Of a stretch of 64,000 nt of DNA, positions 37,901 to 46,662 are shown in pieces (the first letter of the stretch is position 1; every line of letters begins with the position of its first letter). The translations under genes and the position numbers were made by a program. Origin of the DNA: Clostridiales bacterium (GTDB taxonomy: Bacteria > Bacillota > Clostridia > Lachnospirales > Lachnospiraceae); the NCBI GenBank assembly GCA_018365455.1, contig JAGZJZ010000009.1, forward strand, positions 62,001-126,000, in the 5' to 3' direction. Under the pieces are notes generated by a model, which had not been told where the DNA came from, searched no databases, and saw only the letters and a list, made by a program, of their open reading frames with translations.

Positions 37901-38517
37901 AGACCGTAGAAGGTATAATCTGCTGTTTCCGGTACCTGAATCCTGCCGCTCCATCGGATGCCTGCATAATCATCTTTACCCGTTGTGAGCATCAGCTTGG
38001 GATTTAAATCTCCATAATTAATGTTGTAATCGATGCCTTTTGACTTCAATACATCCAGTCTGACATTCTTTCCGCTTCCGGAAGTCGTATAATATTCTGC
38101 AAAAAGTCCGTTTACATCCACATTATTTACTGCGTCTGCCTGTTTGTTCTCAGCCTTTTTTGCGCTTTCTGTTTCGTTTTCCTCCGTGAGCTGTGTCTCG
38201 GTTTCACCTATTGTTTCTTCTTCTGTTTCCACCGGTTCTGTCTCGGTGACTGTCTCAGTCTCCGGTGCAGCTTCTGTTACTTCCTCAGTCACTTCCTGGC
38301 TGACAGGTGCTGTTTCTGACTCTGTTTCCTCAATTGCCTTTGCCGTCCCTGGGGGCAGTGCATCACCGGGATCTTCACTTAACTCCACAGTTTCTGCACT
38401 CCCCGGGGACACATGCTCCGGTTCTGCCGCCAATACATTTGTATACGGAGACAGATTGGATACTACCATACCGACAACCAATGCCATGCTTAATAGTTTC
38501 TTTCTTCTCTTGCCCAT
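31984..38517 (-). CDS. Giant secreted PA14-GH2 glycosidase with FIVAR and BspA-like LRR tail
   Basis: About 2177 residues from the ATG at 38515-38517 (AAGGAGGAC upstream). Signal peptide 1-31; Thr/Glu-rich stalk 60-125; PA14 domain about 135-285; GH2 sugar-binding, Ig-like and TIM-barrel domains about 395-960. The acid/base is Glu821 in LFNETWG, and the likely nucleophile is Glu929 in NSEYGG. Further beta-domains follow, then a DUF1080/LamG-like domain pair, three FIVAR repeats and a C-terminal BspA-type leucine-rich repeat block with a basic end (KTVKIK). GH2 enzymes are retaining exo-beta-glycosidases (galactosidase, glucuronidase, mannosidase and others); the exact specificity is not readable here. 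A role in trimming host or plant glycans is inferred from neighbours. Confidence 0.88.
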   Translation of the reverse strand: MGKRRKKLLSMALVVGMVVSNLSPYTNVLAAEPEHVSPGSAETVELSEDPGDALPPGTAKAIEETESETAPVSQEVTEEVTEAAPETETVTETEPVETEEETIGETETQLTEENETESAKKAENKQADAVNNVDVNGLFAEYYTTSGSGKNVRLDVLKSKGIDYNINYGDLNPKLMLTTGKDDYAGIRWSGRIQVPETADYTFYGLADNGIRLWVNGEQLFNYWDGDSWDVLQTSKAVKLEAGKFYDIKVEYFDYAGGAHATLSWSNNKGLKDKATIPSSAFYLPSNYSGIYIGSIDTSEANLKEGEDFKGDVTVNGFGLDQAERFEIVKTSGESLKTPVYADITSQKNEQAKIVIPNMETGTYKLKIIQSNTAVISKGLIIVKPGTDDVRTRTERPRADWERDSYVNLNGIWEFDFDADEEGKNAGWFKPDQEFSRSINVPFCWESSLSGVNDPDYKGQAWYKKTVNVDKSWEGKKIFLKFGAVDWKCKLWVNGEEVGEHIGGYSAFEMDVTEYMNVGEDNVVTLWVEDKGSYGDDSYPALIGKQGRNAPCGYIHTSGIWQTVGMEARSATYLDNAKAVSDIDNATVTYDLDVTTDKDQTLTVEYDFASTVYDMENDVDIPTGSVVEGSQEIQVESGANSVELSPIAIANQKLWNYDDPNLYQGTLTVKDVEGNVLDELSTYFGLRKVEAKYYNEDLGVKYIYLNDEPVYMSGLLDQGFWEEGIYTAPSEDALKYDILAMKEAGFNMIRKHLKIEDPLQYYWCDKLGMMVWQDMPHATAMVPSKEGGEALGRKYYEECLDAAMEMNYNHPSIVSVMLFNETWGLYAAYNDNGKNRNVKAADGKSTAEWVEYLYNKTKGAYPNMLIEDMSPCNSDHVQPSDLNTYHMYPKSYDGAVGDVENRVNNAYVGSENNYKFGFKQDGDPLLNSEYGGVAAYDGDYDISYCFKYMTDIQRRYEKQSGFVYTEPFDVEYERNGILTYDRKMKIFGYDEVAYGGDMGIKDLVQETYIGIVDSPIKNVKPGAKIKTKIMAMSWTNDVPENTVVKWRFDGTDIYGNNISTGLAGTLGMDIIPYEKAEASLSFRVPAQACVGTLTVWIEGPDGAKIAKNFTNIVVADASSDNKEMTLDNEKGSITMKAAVNDRKMVTTEGTGSQDYSYTLPENFNLDSLNGMKIIAEASSYKGMTGTDKNHSSYSSEFSQTAEGRAVASDMTVSVNGVEIDTVYLPDNPRDMRGTLSLNAPYNGATSAGDFGYLVNLSVSREKLAEIKAAMGESKVMKVTYAVKADAANQNGLRIYNSVYGRYAVNPTIILNPVDIEKADQVTAVKNINTTSDNYSAEGVLSGNSNLNVRAGEKEGYVIALANGGSSITVTNKKTNEVIGEAAGLAAGAHHVKVTLFDEQIRVFADNNPEAVINVYDRSGFTGGITVNASKTNTVSDLVVSPESYEAVKTEIDDTVKDVEVLDDFSDADYTKRYEVMGNAWSGNVVNGALNMSASDQGDKMIMKDVSMSDGIYEMDIKVTNSSQTHGNAGFVFRSSNYNLGPDGANGYYAGIGDRYVQLGRMSQGWKELAKVTVPELIVGSTHTLRVAVFGSRIQIYVDDAAVPCVDINDSTYLEGGVAVRGYRVAATLDNIHVASIPRYSSTFEKGSDEWEANGNWKIVDGAYTSGSKGAYSLVDSNKIKDALFAADVKPGTEDSVSALLLRTVSSSTGISGYQLVADAKNDKVQIVKSENGKTTVLAETGMRLQAGKTYRLTVEMQGSVIKAYKNDSREALIIAEDTAFAAGQIGIMNVNGTTTIDNAAVNNQFIDGELMELADPKALDAIIAEARKVDAAKYTADSYNRVKAALDAALDADRYDQQAIDQAVSAVREALNQLVLKPIDLTVLNNKIAEAKRIDQAKYTADSYARVKSALAAAEAVNKKDQAAVDAAAKALGDAIAQLKIKPVDLGALSQKIAEAKKLDGNKYTSDSYAKVKAALAAAEAVNKNDQAAVNAAVKNLSDAMAQLKVKPAVPKKNAVYTVSSLVYKVTKSSSKYGTVKVMKARKKTYNSISVPKTVKLNGYTFKVTEIDKNAFKNNTKLKTVKIADNVSKIGSYAFAGCKNLKSVTIGKGLKSIGSKAFYNDKLLKSIVIKSTKVNKVDSKAFSGIHKNAYINVPNKKASAYKKIFKNGGQAKTVKIK

Positions 38518-38590
38518 AATGTCCTCCTTCTTAATGTTTGTTTTGTGTAAATCGTACATTTTATATACGAATTTTCACCTTGTCTTTGAC

Positions 38591-38596
38591 ATTATA
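38591..38596 (-). promoter_or_regulatory. Likely extended -10 promoter of the GH2 gene
   Basis: The minus strand reads TGCTATAAT, a perfect -10 with a TG extension, about 75 bases before the GH2 start. No good -35 is present. Upstream lie two copies of GTATTTTTTA (plus-strand 38634-38643 and 38662-38671), 28 bp apart, of unknown meaning. The GH31-type operator is absent here. Confidence 0.5.
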
Positions 38597-38740
38597 GCAC
38601 CCGCAAATGGCATTTATCGTTGCAATTTTTTGAGTATTTTTTACACATTTATGATATTCCCGTATTTTTTATAAAATTCCCCCTTATAATGCCATCATTG
38701 GTCTGGATTTAGCTGCCCCGCCAGGCTCCTGCAATATTAT

Positions 38741-40885
38741 TTATTTCAATTTTATTGTTCGAACCTTTGAATAATTTCCATATATCTTAGTCTCTCCGGC
38801 CTTCTTATAGCCACGCATCTTAAACTGATAAACTTTTCCTTTTTTCAGTTTTGTTTTTGTATATGCGGTACTTGCTGCAGATGCATTTTTAATCCTGGTA
38901 AATTTACCGTTACCGGTCTTCATATAAATTGCAAATCCATCTGCCTTAGTTCCTTTTTTCCAGGATAGCTTCACACTGGTTGTGGAACTTACTTTGGCAG
39001 TAAGTGCCGGTTGTCTCGGTGTTGTCGCTGTCTTTAAATATTTGGAATATTCACCAAAAATCTTTTTACTTCCGGATAATGTATAAGCCCTTACTCTGTA
39101 TTTGTAAATCGTTCCGGTGCTTAAGCCTTTCACCCTGTAACTTGTCTGGCCTGTGGTTTTTACTACGTACCATTTGTTTTTATCCGGATTATAGCGGCTT
39201 AATTCGTAGCCTTTTGCACCGCTGATTTTATTCCAGGATAACTTCATCTGGTTGATTTTGAAATTAGAAGCTTTTAATCCGGTTGCTTTTTTTGGTGCCG
39301 TTATCTTCTTAAACTTTGCAGTATAAGTTACATTTTGATAAACTGCCACCGTATAGTTTGCGGATGTGGATACTTTCTTCCCGTTGAGATACCAACCGTC
39401 AAACGTATACTTAGAAGATGGTTTTGCAGTTAAGCTGACTTTGCTTCCTGCATCCACTACCTGACCGCCTGCTGCTGTTCCGCCTGTTTCCGCTTTTACG
39501 GTAACTGTAACTTTTTGCGGCTTTGGTGCTTCTTTCTGAACAAATTTTGCGGTATACACAGTATTCTGTAGAGCATTCATTGTGTACTCCGGATTTGATG
39601 AAACTTTCAGGCTACCGATATACCAGCCTTCAAATACATAGCCTTCCTGTGCAAATGCCTGAATTTTTACAGTGGTTCCGTATTCCGCAGTGACACCGCC
39701 GGATACCCTTCCGCCTGTTTCAGCCACCACCTGAATTGTTATCATTTCTTTTGGTTTTTCTTCAAAGTATGCTGTATATACCGCATCCTCTACCGCCATG
39801 ACTTCCAGGCTTAAATCATCCGATACTTTTTCGCCTTTCAGATACCATCCTGTGAACCGATATCCATCTTCTGGATATGCCGTTATGGTAAATAATTCAC
39901 CCTTTGTAACCGTTCCGCTATCACTAACGGTTCCTCCCGGCTGTGCCTCTACGGTAATGTTCACCGTTTCCGGCTGCGGCTCTTCTTCTTTTGTGAAACG
40001 AGCAACATATGTGGCATCCTGACGGGCTTCCACTTCGTATTCTGCATTTTTGGAGACATTGACATTATCCAGATACCAGCCTTCAAATACATAGCCTTCA
40101 TTGGCTGTGGCTGTAAGCGTTACCTTTGTTCCAACGTCTACCCTTGCTGTACCTTCTGCCGTTCCTCCTTCTTCTGCTTTGGCTGTGATCGTCACCTGCT
40201 GTATGGCATTTTTCGTAAACCGTGCAGTGTATGCCGCATCCTCCGTTGCCTCTGCTTCATATTCCGCCTGATCCGATACTTTTGTTTCTCCCAGATACCA
40301 GCCCTCAAATGTGTAGCCTTCCCTGGCTGTGGCAGTTATGGTTACAGTCTCTCCGAGGTTTACACTTCCTCCGCCGGATACGGTTCCTGCCGTTTCATCT
40401 TCTGACTGTACGGTAATCGTTACCTTTACAGGTGCATTTTTAATAAATTTAGCAAGATATTCCGCATCTTCTGCCGCCTCAACTTCATATACAGATGCAT
40501 CGGATACTTTTACGCCTTCCAGATACCAGCCTTCAAATGAATACCCTTCATGAGCCATTGCAGTAAGGGTTACTTTTTCCCCTTCTTTCACTGTTCCTCC
40601 GCCGGATACGCTACCTGCATCTTCGTCTTCCGAACGGGCTGTAATTGTTACGTCCTTCACGACCACCCTAAAGCTGGCTGTCAGTGTTTGGCTGGCCTGC
40701 ACATTGGTTTCAAAACGCTGTGCATTTACATTGCCGTCGCTCCACTGTGCGAACTCATATCCGCTGTCTGCAATTGCGGTTACTGCAGTGGTATTGGAAC
40801 CTGCTTCAACTTCCTGCACTGCCGTCCCGTCAATAGACCCGCCTGTTTCTGCTGCATAGGTAATGGTGTATTTCTCCACCTCCGG
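38741..40885 (-). repeat. C-terminal stalk of GH31: seven InlB-B-type repeats plus two FN3 domains
   Basis: Seven repeats of about 70-75 residues, each with a GWYL/GWYI core (for example FEGWYLEGVKVSD) and a YTAKF-type end, followed by two FN3 domains (LKASNFKINQMKLSWNKI; VSSTTSVKLSWKKG). The same block occurs at the end of GH101 (57376-59525), in the same order. Confidence 0.88.
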
Positions 40886-43800
40886 CTGGGTGAGTACAAA
40901 TTTTACGCTGTCAAGGTTGTAGTTACCTGCATTGCTGCCTTCGGCGCGGATTCTGATGGTCTGAATGCCTGCCTTCAGTGCTACTCCCTGTACCTGTGTA
41001 ATACGCCAGTCGCCATTCTTACTGCTGTCACCCCAGGTATCCGTTACCGGGAATGCCAGATCCGCTGCTTTTTCGCCGTTTACATACAGTCCGCCGGTAC
41101 GCGGGGTGCTGTCATACTGCGGGCTGTTCTTTTTACCGTTGTTTACATGAATCTCAAGATCATAGATACCTGCAGCTTTTACATCTGCCAATATCTCAAC
41201 ATATTGACCTTCGGTTTTAAACCCGGCAACATAGCCTGTTCCGGTATAGCCTTTCCACTCGGTGTCTGTCCGCAGGGCAGTATTGCTGTCGTTGGTAATG
41301 CCTTTACCGTCTTCCAGTTCGAATACATCCCCCGGATTAATTACTGTAGGTTTATTCCTAAGCTTCACCAAAACGGTGGCGGGAATCGCCTGGGGTACGG
41401 TTAAGGTATAACGGCTGCCCGCTACAACCTCCTGAAGCGGAACAACTGCTCCATTTGCATCGGTTACTTCAATAGTCTCAATCTCAGTGCTCTTGTCTAA
41501 TCCGCCTACCTGGAACATTACATCCTGCCCCGGTGCGGTATAGGGTTCGCTGATTTGAACTGTGGCGTTTCCGCCTTCTACCCGGGCAACAACTCCCAGC
41601 TTATTCTTCATAAATTTAAAGGACATAAAGTCACACACAGAATCTTTCGTATCTACAGAGAATTTAACATATACCGTGTGTATGCCTGTTACGTTGGCGC
41701 AATCTGCTGTAAAGTCCTTAAAGTTGCTCCAGCCGCCGGTATTGGTGATCTCAACCTCGGCTATTTTGTTTTCTTCCTCCATACTGTCTATATAGAACTG
41801 CGCCGTTCCCCCTGGCCGACCGCTGGTAACGTTGATTGCTGCCGTCTGCACGCCGCCATCGCCAAAGTTTACATCGTCAAATCTTGCCCAGTCACCCGAC
41901 TCAATGTTTACCAGATAGGCTCCGGAGGAATGGACATTTATACCATTTCGCTCTGCCGCAGTAACAGCCTTAACGATATTAAAAGCATCTGCATTTCGCA
42001 TAAACCGGAACCATTCCATTTCGCAGTCCAATGCCTTACCCTGAGGAGCTTTAAACTCAAGGAAAATATTGCTCTCCGGCACATCGGTATTCTTGCCGGC
42101 CACACGGATCGTATGCCATTCGCCGTCATTTGGCAGCGCTGCTGTGGCTAAAATCTTGTCACCTACGCCGTTTTCATAGACAATGATACTGCCGCCGGTA
42201 GTGCTCTTTAACTTCAATTCCACGCCTGCCTTGTTTTCGCCGGTCACCTCATCAAACTGTGCCCAGGCACCATCGGTCACCGCTTTGATTACCGGAACTT
42301 CTCCGCCGGTCTCCAGCGTCATGTTGTCCAGATGGGAATTTTTCTCCGCCTTAATAGGCTGGAAAGCAGGAATCGAGGTATCCAGCCTGGTAAACTTCAG
42401 TGAATCCAGGTTGTAGTTACCGGCATTGCTGCCTTCGGAACGAATCTGCAGCGTCTGTACACCGGAACTAAGTTTGACACCAGCAATCTTATATTCCCGC
42501 CAGTCACCCTGTTTGGTTTTGCTGTCACCCCAGGTAGGCGTTACCTCAAATGCCAGGTCTGACTTTTTCTCCCCATTCAGGTACAGCGCACCGGTTCGGG
42601 GCGTATTGTCAAACTGCGCACTGTTCTTTTTGCCGCAATTTACCCGGATCGTCAGATCATAGGTGCCGCCTTTTACCACATTGGCACGGAATTCAACCGC
42701 ATCTCCAACCATCTTGAATCCCTTTACAAAGCCGTTTCCGGTATAGCCTTTCCATTCTGTATCCTTAATTACCTGGCCTCCAGCCACCGGAAGGAATGTC
42801 TGGTCCTCCAGTTCAACCATGGTACCGCTTTCAACGCGCTGTGGCGGAAGCCCCTGATTATCCTCGCCTTCCTCAGGCAATACCAGGCCATCGGAATCCA
42901 GCACAATGTTCATTGCTTTTCCGGTATCGGGTACCTTCACATAAAGGGTATTATTTGTATCGTCCAGCCAAAAACCTTTCTGTGCTGCATTATAAGCTTC
43001 CAGGCTGTTCTGCACAGGCAGATTTTCGTTGTTTAATGTTACTCCCCGCACTGCCTTCAGGTGGTTAAACTTCAAGTTGTAAGACCGCTCATCCGTTTTG
43101 TACTCTGCGGGATTGTGGTCTGTTCGTTCGTCAATCCGGAAGGATATATTATTTCCCTCCTGCACGCTGGTGTAGGTTGTGGTGCTGTATGCATCTTTGG
43201 TTATATATTCACGTGACTGTCCATCATCTTCATACAGTGTGTACGTGGTGGTTCCCTTTGGATAAATATCCAGAGTCAGGGGATCCAGCGGCTTTTCATC
43301 AGCATAATCTACATCAGGACCCATGGGTACGATAGCCCCGGCTTTTACGAACACCGGAATTTCTTCCAGGGCTGCTGCAACGTTGATGGTCTTGCCGTTC
43401 TCGCCGCCTTCATAACGCTCACCGCTATAATATTCATACCAGGTGGTGTTGGGAGGGAGCCAGACCTGAACCACCGTGTCCGTCTCTTCCGCAGCAGGAG
43501 CTACCAGGAACCAGTCGCCAAAATAATATTGTTTGTTCAGATTCCATGCATCCGGGTTATATTGGCTGTCATCCTCTAGCAGCATTGCCCGCATCATCGG
43601 TACGCCCTCACTGTAACCCTGCCACGCCATCGTGTACAGGTAAGGGTACAGTGCATAGCGGATTTCCAGGTTCTTTTTCAGCGTATTCTGGGAAGTTTCA
43701 CTGTACAGCCAGGGCTCGCGTCCATCGTGGCCATGAGCCCGCATAATGCCGTTCCATGCACCAAACTCTGACACCCATCTGGTGTACAGCTTATCACTGG

Positions 43801-45277
43801 GTTTTTTCATAAAGCCGCCCAGATCGTGTGAGGTGGACCAGTAGCCCACAAGTCCTGCGTCGATGCTGAAACCAATCTGGTTTACCAGCTCGCTTGAGGT
43901 ATTATTAATATCACCGGACCATGCTGTTGCAAAATGCTGTCCCGCATAGCTGCCACGGGTTACAAACATGGGACGGGATTCCTCGGTGTACGCTTTCCAC
44001 GCCTCATAGGCGCCCAGGGAAGAGAATGTGGGAGCAGTGTTGCTTCCCAGTACGTCGAATTCATCCGGCCAGAACCAGTCACCATAGCCGGTGGTAATCA
44101 CGCTGTCCATGTAGGACTGTACCCACTCATCATCATTGATGTGCAGGTTTTTCCCTCCCTTTGCCTCAGGGGTTCCTGCGTTGTTGTGCAGTCCCACGCG
44201 GATGCCCATATCCCGTGCCTCCTGAAACATTCCGTCAATATCGGGGAATTTTACGATGTCGTTGCTCCACATCTGCTTGCCCCATTTTTCACCTGCGCCG
44301 GTTTGGTTGCCGCCGTTGTCTGCCACATCGCCCCGCCATCCATAGTCAAAAACATAGCTGTCTGTGGGGTATCCCTCGTCTCTCAGCCGATGAATCCACT
44401 GGGAAAATTCTGCTTGTGTTGCATTGTCGTTTCCATATTTGGATAGCATAAATCCATGTGCCCACTTGCCGTACATCTCCATACGTCCGGTGATTTCCGC
44501 ATATTCATTGAGAATAGTCTTGAAATCCGGTCCATACATAAAGAAGTAATCCAGGTAACCCTTGGTCTGGAACCCGCCTCCCTGCTTATAAAATACCGTG
44601 TCCTTCTCGATGGTATTCAAAAATACGCCGTATCCCACGGTACTCATAAAGAATGGTGCTATCAGACGTCCATGTGACATGGAAAATTCATTAAAATCTG
44701 TTGCGTAGCGGTTCAGATTTGACCGGCGACCATGGTCACCGGAACCAAATCCAAAGATTCCTCCCGCATTTTCAGTGCCTTCCGTCTTTTTAACGCCTAC
44801 CTTGTCTCCATCCACATACATACCGGTATCCTCTGTATCTTTCGACAACAGTTTTCCCTCAAGGTCATACATCCCGATACGCAGAGGTGATTGATTAATC
44901 CTTACTTCCATGGCTGCAGTTTTAACAGATATTACACCATTTTCCTGGGTGACGGACCGGTTAACCGCCGGCCATTCATTTTTCTGGACCATGTAGTATT
45001 CAGCATTGGCGGGACGATATCCATCCGCACCGTTTTCAGACAGCTGCACCCGCACCGTACGGTCGGTGCACAGCTCCACCATTACCTGTTTTTCTCCAGT
45101 GTTAAACAACAGGATATTACCGTCTTCGGTAAAGTTGTCCATGTCCCCAATGCCTACGGTGGCCGCCTGTACCTCTACAGGAGCAAAATTGCCCAGCAGG
45201 GGAGCTATCAGAACAATAGACAGCAATACTGCCACCAGCCTGTTTCCTAAATGCTTTAAACGGTTTGTTTTACTCAT
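38741..45277 (-). CDS. Giant secreted GH31 glycosidase, probable alpha-N-acetylgalactosaminidase
   Basis: About 2178 residues from the ATG at 45275-45277 (AAGGAGGTAAC upstream). Signal peptide 1-39; GH31 N-terminal beta-sandwich about 45-260; catalytic barrel about 265-580 with likely nucleophile Asp405 in WFWPDEFDV and likely acid/base Asp456 in AWSGDINNT; C-terminal beta domains to about 740. Then come a CBM35-like domain, two CBM6-like domains, a second CBM35-like domain, seven InlB-B-type repeats and two FN3 domains with a basic end. The WPDE-type nucleophile region and YVFDYGWRGD resemble the GH31 subgroup acting on alpha-GalNAc (Tn antigen) rather than alpha-glucosidases; that assignment is from recalled family features. 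Its promoter carries the shared tandem operator. Confidence 0.82.
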   Translation of the reverse strand: MSKTNRLKHLGNRLVAVLLSIVLIAPLLGNFAPVEVQAATVGIGDMDNFTEDGNILLFNTGEKQVMVELCTDRTVRVQLSENGADGYRPANAEYYMVQKNEWPAVNRSVTQENGVISVKTAAMEVRINQSPLRIGMYDLEGKLLSKDTEDTGMYVDGDKVGVKKTEGTENAGGIFGFGSGDHGRRSNLNRYATDFNEFSMSHGRLIAPFFMSTVGYGVFLNTIEKDTVFYKQGGGFQTKGYLDYFFMYGPDFKTILNEYAEITGRMEMYGKWAHGFMLSKYGNDNATQAEFSQWIHRLRDEGYPTDSYVFDYGWRGDVADNGGNQTGAGEKWGKQMWSNDIVKFPDIDGMFQEARDMGIRVGLHNNAGTPEAKGGKNLHINDDEWVQSYMDSVITTGYGDWFWPDEFDVLGSNTAPTFSSLGAYEAWKAYTEESRPMFVTRGSYAGQHFATAWSGDINNTSSELVNQIGFSIDAGLVGYWSTSHDLGGFMKKPSDKLYTRWVSEFGAWNGIMRAHGHDGREPWLYSETSQNTLKKNLEIRYALYPYLYTMAWQGYSEGVPMMRAMLLEDDSQYNPDAWNLNKQYYFGDWFLVAPAAEETDTVVQVWLPPNTTWYEYYSGERYEGGENGKTINVAAALEEIPVFVKAGAIVPMGPDVDYADEKPLDPLTLDIYPKGTTTYTLYEDDGQSREYITKDAYSTTTYTSVQEGNNISFRIDERTDHNPAEYKTDERSYNLKFNHLKAVRGVTLNNENLPVQNSLEAYNAAQKGFWLDDTNNTLYVKVPDTGKAMNIVLDSDGLVLPEEGEDNQGLPPQRVESGTMVELEDQTFLPVAGGQVIKDTEWKGYTGNGFVKGFKMVGDAVEFRANVVKGGTYDLTIRVNCGKKNSAQFDNTPRTGALYLNGEKKSDLAFEVTPTWGDSKTKQGDWREYKIAGVKLSSGVQTLQIRSEGSNAGNYNLDSLKFTRLDTSIPAFQPIKAEKNSHLDNMTLETGGEVPVIKAVTDGAWAQFDEVTGENKAGVELKLKSTTGGSIIVYENGVGDKILATAALPNDGEWHTIRVAGKNTDVPESNIFLEFKAPQGKALDCEMEWFRFMRNADAFNIVKAVTAAERNGINVHSSGAYLVNIESGDWARFDDVNFGDGGVQTAAINVTSGRPGGTAQFYIDSMEEENKIAEVEITNTGGWSNFKDFTADCANVTGIHTVYVKFSVDTKDSVCDFMSFKFMKNKLGVVARVEGGNATVQISEPYTAPGQDVMFQVGGLDKSTEIETIEVTDANGAVVPLQEVVAGSRYTLTVPQAIPATVLVKLRNKPTVINPGDVFELEDGKGITNDSNTALRTDTEWKGYTGTGYVAGFKTEGQYVEILADVKAAGIYDLEIHVNNGKKNSPQYDSTPRTGGLYVNGEKAADLAFPVTDTWGDSSKNGDWRITQVQGVALKAGIQTIRIRAEGSNAGNYNLDSVKFVLTQPEVEKYTITYAAETGGSIDGTAVQEVEAGSNTTAVTAIADSGYEFAQWSDGNVNAQRFETNVQASQTLTASFRVVVKDVTITARSEDEDAGSVSGGGTVKEGEKVTLTAMAHEGYSFEGWYLEGVKVSDASVYEVEAAEDAEYLAKFIKNAPVKVTITVQSEDETAGTVSGGGSVNLGETVTITATAREGYTFEGWYLGETKVSDQAEYEAEATEDAAYTARFTKNAIQQVTITAKAEEGGTAEGTARVDVGTKVTLTATANEGYVFEGWYLDNVNVSKNAEYEVEARQDATYVARFTKEEEPQPETVNITVEAQPGGTVSDSGTVTKGELFTITAYPEDGYRFTGWYLKGEKVSDDLSLEVMAVEDAVYTAYFEEKPKEMITIQVVAETGGRVSGGVTAEYGTTVKIQAFAQEGYVFEGWYIGSLKVSSNPEYTMNALQNTVYTAKFVQKEAPKPQKVTVTVKAETGGTAAGGQVVDAGSKVSLTAKPSSKYTFDGWYLNGKKVSTSANYTVAVYQNVTYTAKFKKITAPKKATGLKASNFKINQMKLSWNKISGAKGYELSRYNPDKNKWYVVKTTGQTSYRVKGLSTGTIYKYRVRAYTLSGSKKIFGEYSKYLKTATTPRQPALTAKVSSTTSVKLSWKKGTKADGFAIYMKTGNGKFTRIKNASAASTAYTKTKLKKGKVYQFKMRGYKKAGETKIYGNYSKVRTIKLK

Positions 45278-45372
45278 GTTACCTCCTTCTCTTTCACAAA
45301 AATCCCTCAACGTGTTCCTGTGCTGCCTGGCATAAGTCAAATTTTGTTGAAATATACCATTTGTTGTGTACA

Positions 45373-45436
45373 ATATTAGCAAAATATATAGTATTTTCAC
45401 AATGGAATCTTTTGCCCACCAACAGCAAGATTTTGC
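45373..45436 (-). promoter_or_regulatory. GH31 promoter with tandem 21-bp-spaced operator (site 1)
   Basis: Minus-strand elements in order: half-site B GCAAAATCTTG (45426-45436); half-site A GCAAAAGATTC (45405-45415), exactly 21 bp on; two bases; -35 TTGTGA (45397-45402); 18-bp spacer; -10 TAATAT (45373-45378). This predicts a leader of about 90 bases. Sites 2 and 3 share the layout. The presumed binder is the AraC-type regulator at 50933-52249. Confidence 0.75.
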
Positions 45437-45453
45437 GTTGTGGATTTTTCAAA

Positions 45454-46650
45454 CTATCTGCCCTTTGCCCGTGTTCTGACATCAAATGCTACTGCTGTGA
45501 TGAAAATTATCCCTTTTACCACATACTGATAAGAGATATCAACACCCATCAGATTCATTCCATTAGTCAGGGACATGATTACCAAGGCTCCAATCATGGT
45601 ATTCGTCACCCTGCCGACACCACCGCTGACTGCCACGCCTCCAATGTAAGATGATGCAATGGCATCCATTTCAAATCCCAGACCTGCCGTGGGCGTTGCG
45701 GACTGTAATCTTGAAGTATAGAGAACTCCTGCCAGCGCTGCCAATACGGACATGGAGCAAAAAGCAAACAAAGTCACTCTTTTCACATTAATTCCGGAAA
45801 GTTCCGCTGCCTGTTCATTGCCACCGATTCCATAAATATAACGTCCCAGTCTGGTTTTTGTTAATACGTAGTTATATCCAAGTAACACGACCCCAACTAT
45901 TACAGCGGTCCAGGGAAGCCCGCTGTATTTTGCAAGCACATAAATAATGAGCATGATAATAGCGGATAAGAAGATCAATTTAAATACAAAAATAGGTGTG
46001 GAAATAACCGGAAAGTTATACTGCTGTTTGTTTTTCCTGCTTTTTAGCTGAGTGAAAATCATAATAATTACAGCTGCTGCACCAATTAACAGAGTCAGAA
46101 GATGAATTTCGGTACCAAAGGGCAGATCCGGAATGAAACCATTTGATAATGCATTAAAACCTGCATTTGGTACAATAATTGTTCCTGATTCCTGTAAGAA
46201 CAGGTTGAGTAGTCCACGGAAGATAAACATTCCCGCCAATGTGGTAACAAAAGCCGGCACCCCTACTTTAGTCACCAGAATACCCTGATATAATCCAATT
46301 GCCAGACCAAGAAGCAGTACCAGAAGGATTGCAGCCCATTCATTTATCTGATATCTCGTCATAAAAATTGCTGCTGCTGCTCCGCAGAATCCTGCCACAT
46401 AGCCTACTGACAGATCGATATGTTTTAAAATCAAAATAATTGTCATCCCCACTGCCAATACAGCCACATAGCCTGCCTGATTGATAAGATTGCTTAAATT
46501 TCTGGCTGTAATAAATCCACCGTTTGTTTTGAATGTAAAAAATCCCATAATTAAAATTAGCGCAATATACATCATATAATCACGGATGTTTGCTCTTAAC
46601 AGGGAAACAATCTCTTTCCCCAACCCTTGCGTTTCTTTATTTTCCTTCAT
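45454..46650 (-). CDS. Sugar ABC transporter permease, GguB/MmsB type
   Basis: 398 residues with about ten hydrophobic helices, of the BPD_transp_2 (RbsC/XylH) class used for monosaccharide import (CUT2 family). It shows the family loop GIYGIGGNEQAAELSGINVKRV and the ending GALVIMSLTNGMNLMGVDISYQYVVKGIIF. It would form the membrane channel of the transporter whose ATPase and binding protein are encoded directly upstream (12-bp gap to the ATPase stop). No clear terminator follows before the GH31 promoter, so some read-through into the GH31 gene is possible. Confidence 0.94.
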   Translation of the reverse strand: MKENKETQGLGKEIVSLLRANIRDYMMYIALILIMGFFTFKTNGGFITARNLSNLINQAGYVAVLAVGMTIILILKHIDLSVGYVAGFCGAAAAIFMTRYQINEWAAILLVLLLGLAIGLYQGILVTKVGVPAFVTTLAGMFIFRGLLNLFLQESGTIIVPNAGFNALSNGFIPDLPFGTEIHLLTLLIGAAAVIIMIFTQLKSRKNKQQYNFPVISTPIFVFKLIFLSAIIMLIIYVLAKYSGLPWTAVIVGVVLLGYNYVLTKTRLGRYIYGIGGNEQAAELSGINVKRVTLFAFCSMSVLAALAGVLYTSRLQSATPTAGLGFEMDAIASSYIGGVAVSGGVGRVTNTMIGALVIMSLTNGMNLMGVDISYQYVVKGIIFITAVAFDVRTRAKGR

Positions 46651-46662
46651 TTCTTCAACCTC

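Noticed and set aside
38634..38671. Two GTATTTTTTA copies upstream of the GH2 gene as an AraC-type operator
   Set aside because: The spacing (28 bp) does not match the 21-bp rule of the other sites and the sequence is simple AT-rich, so chance is likely.
40550..41404. A 284-codon plus-strand frame inside the GH31 gene
   Set aside because: It is rich in Cys, Phe and His in the way expected of the antisense of a beta-rich gene, has no ribosome-binding site and no recognisable family.
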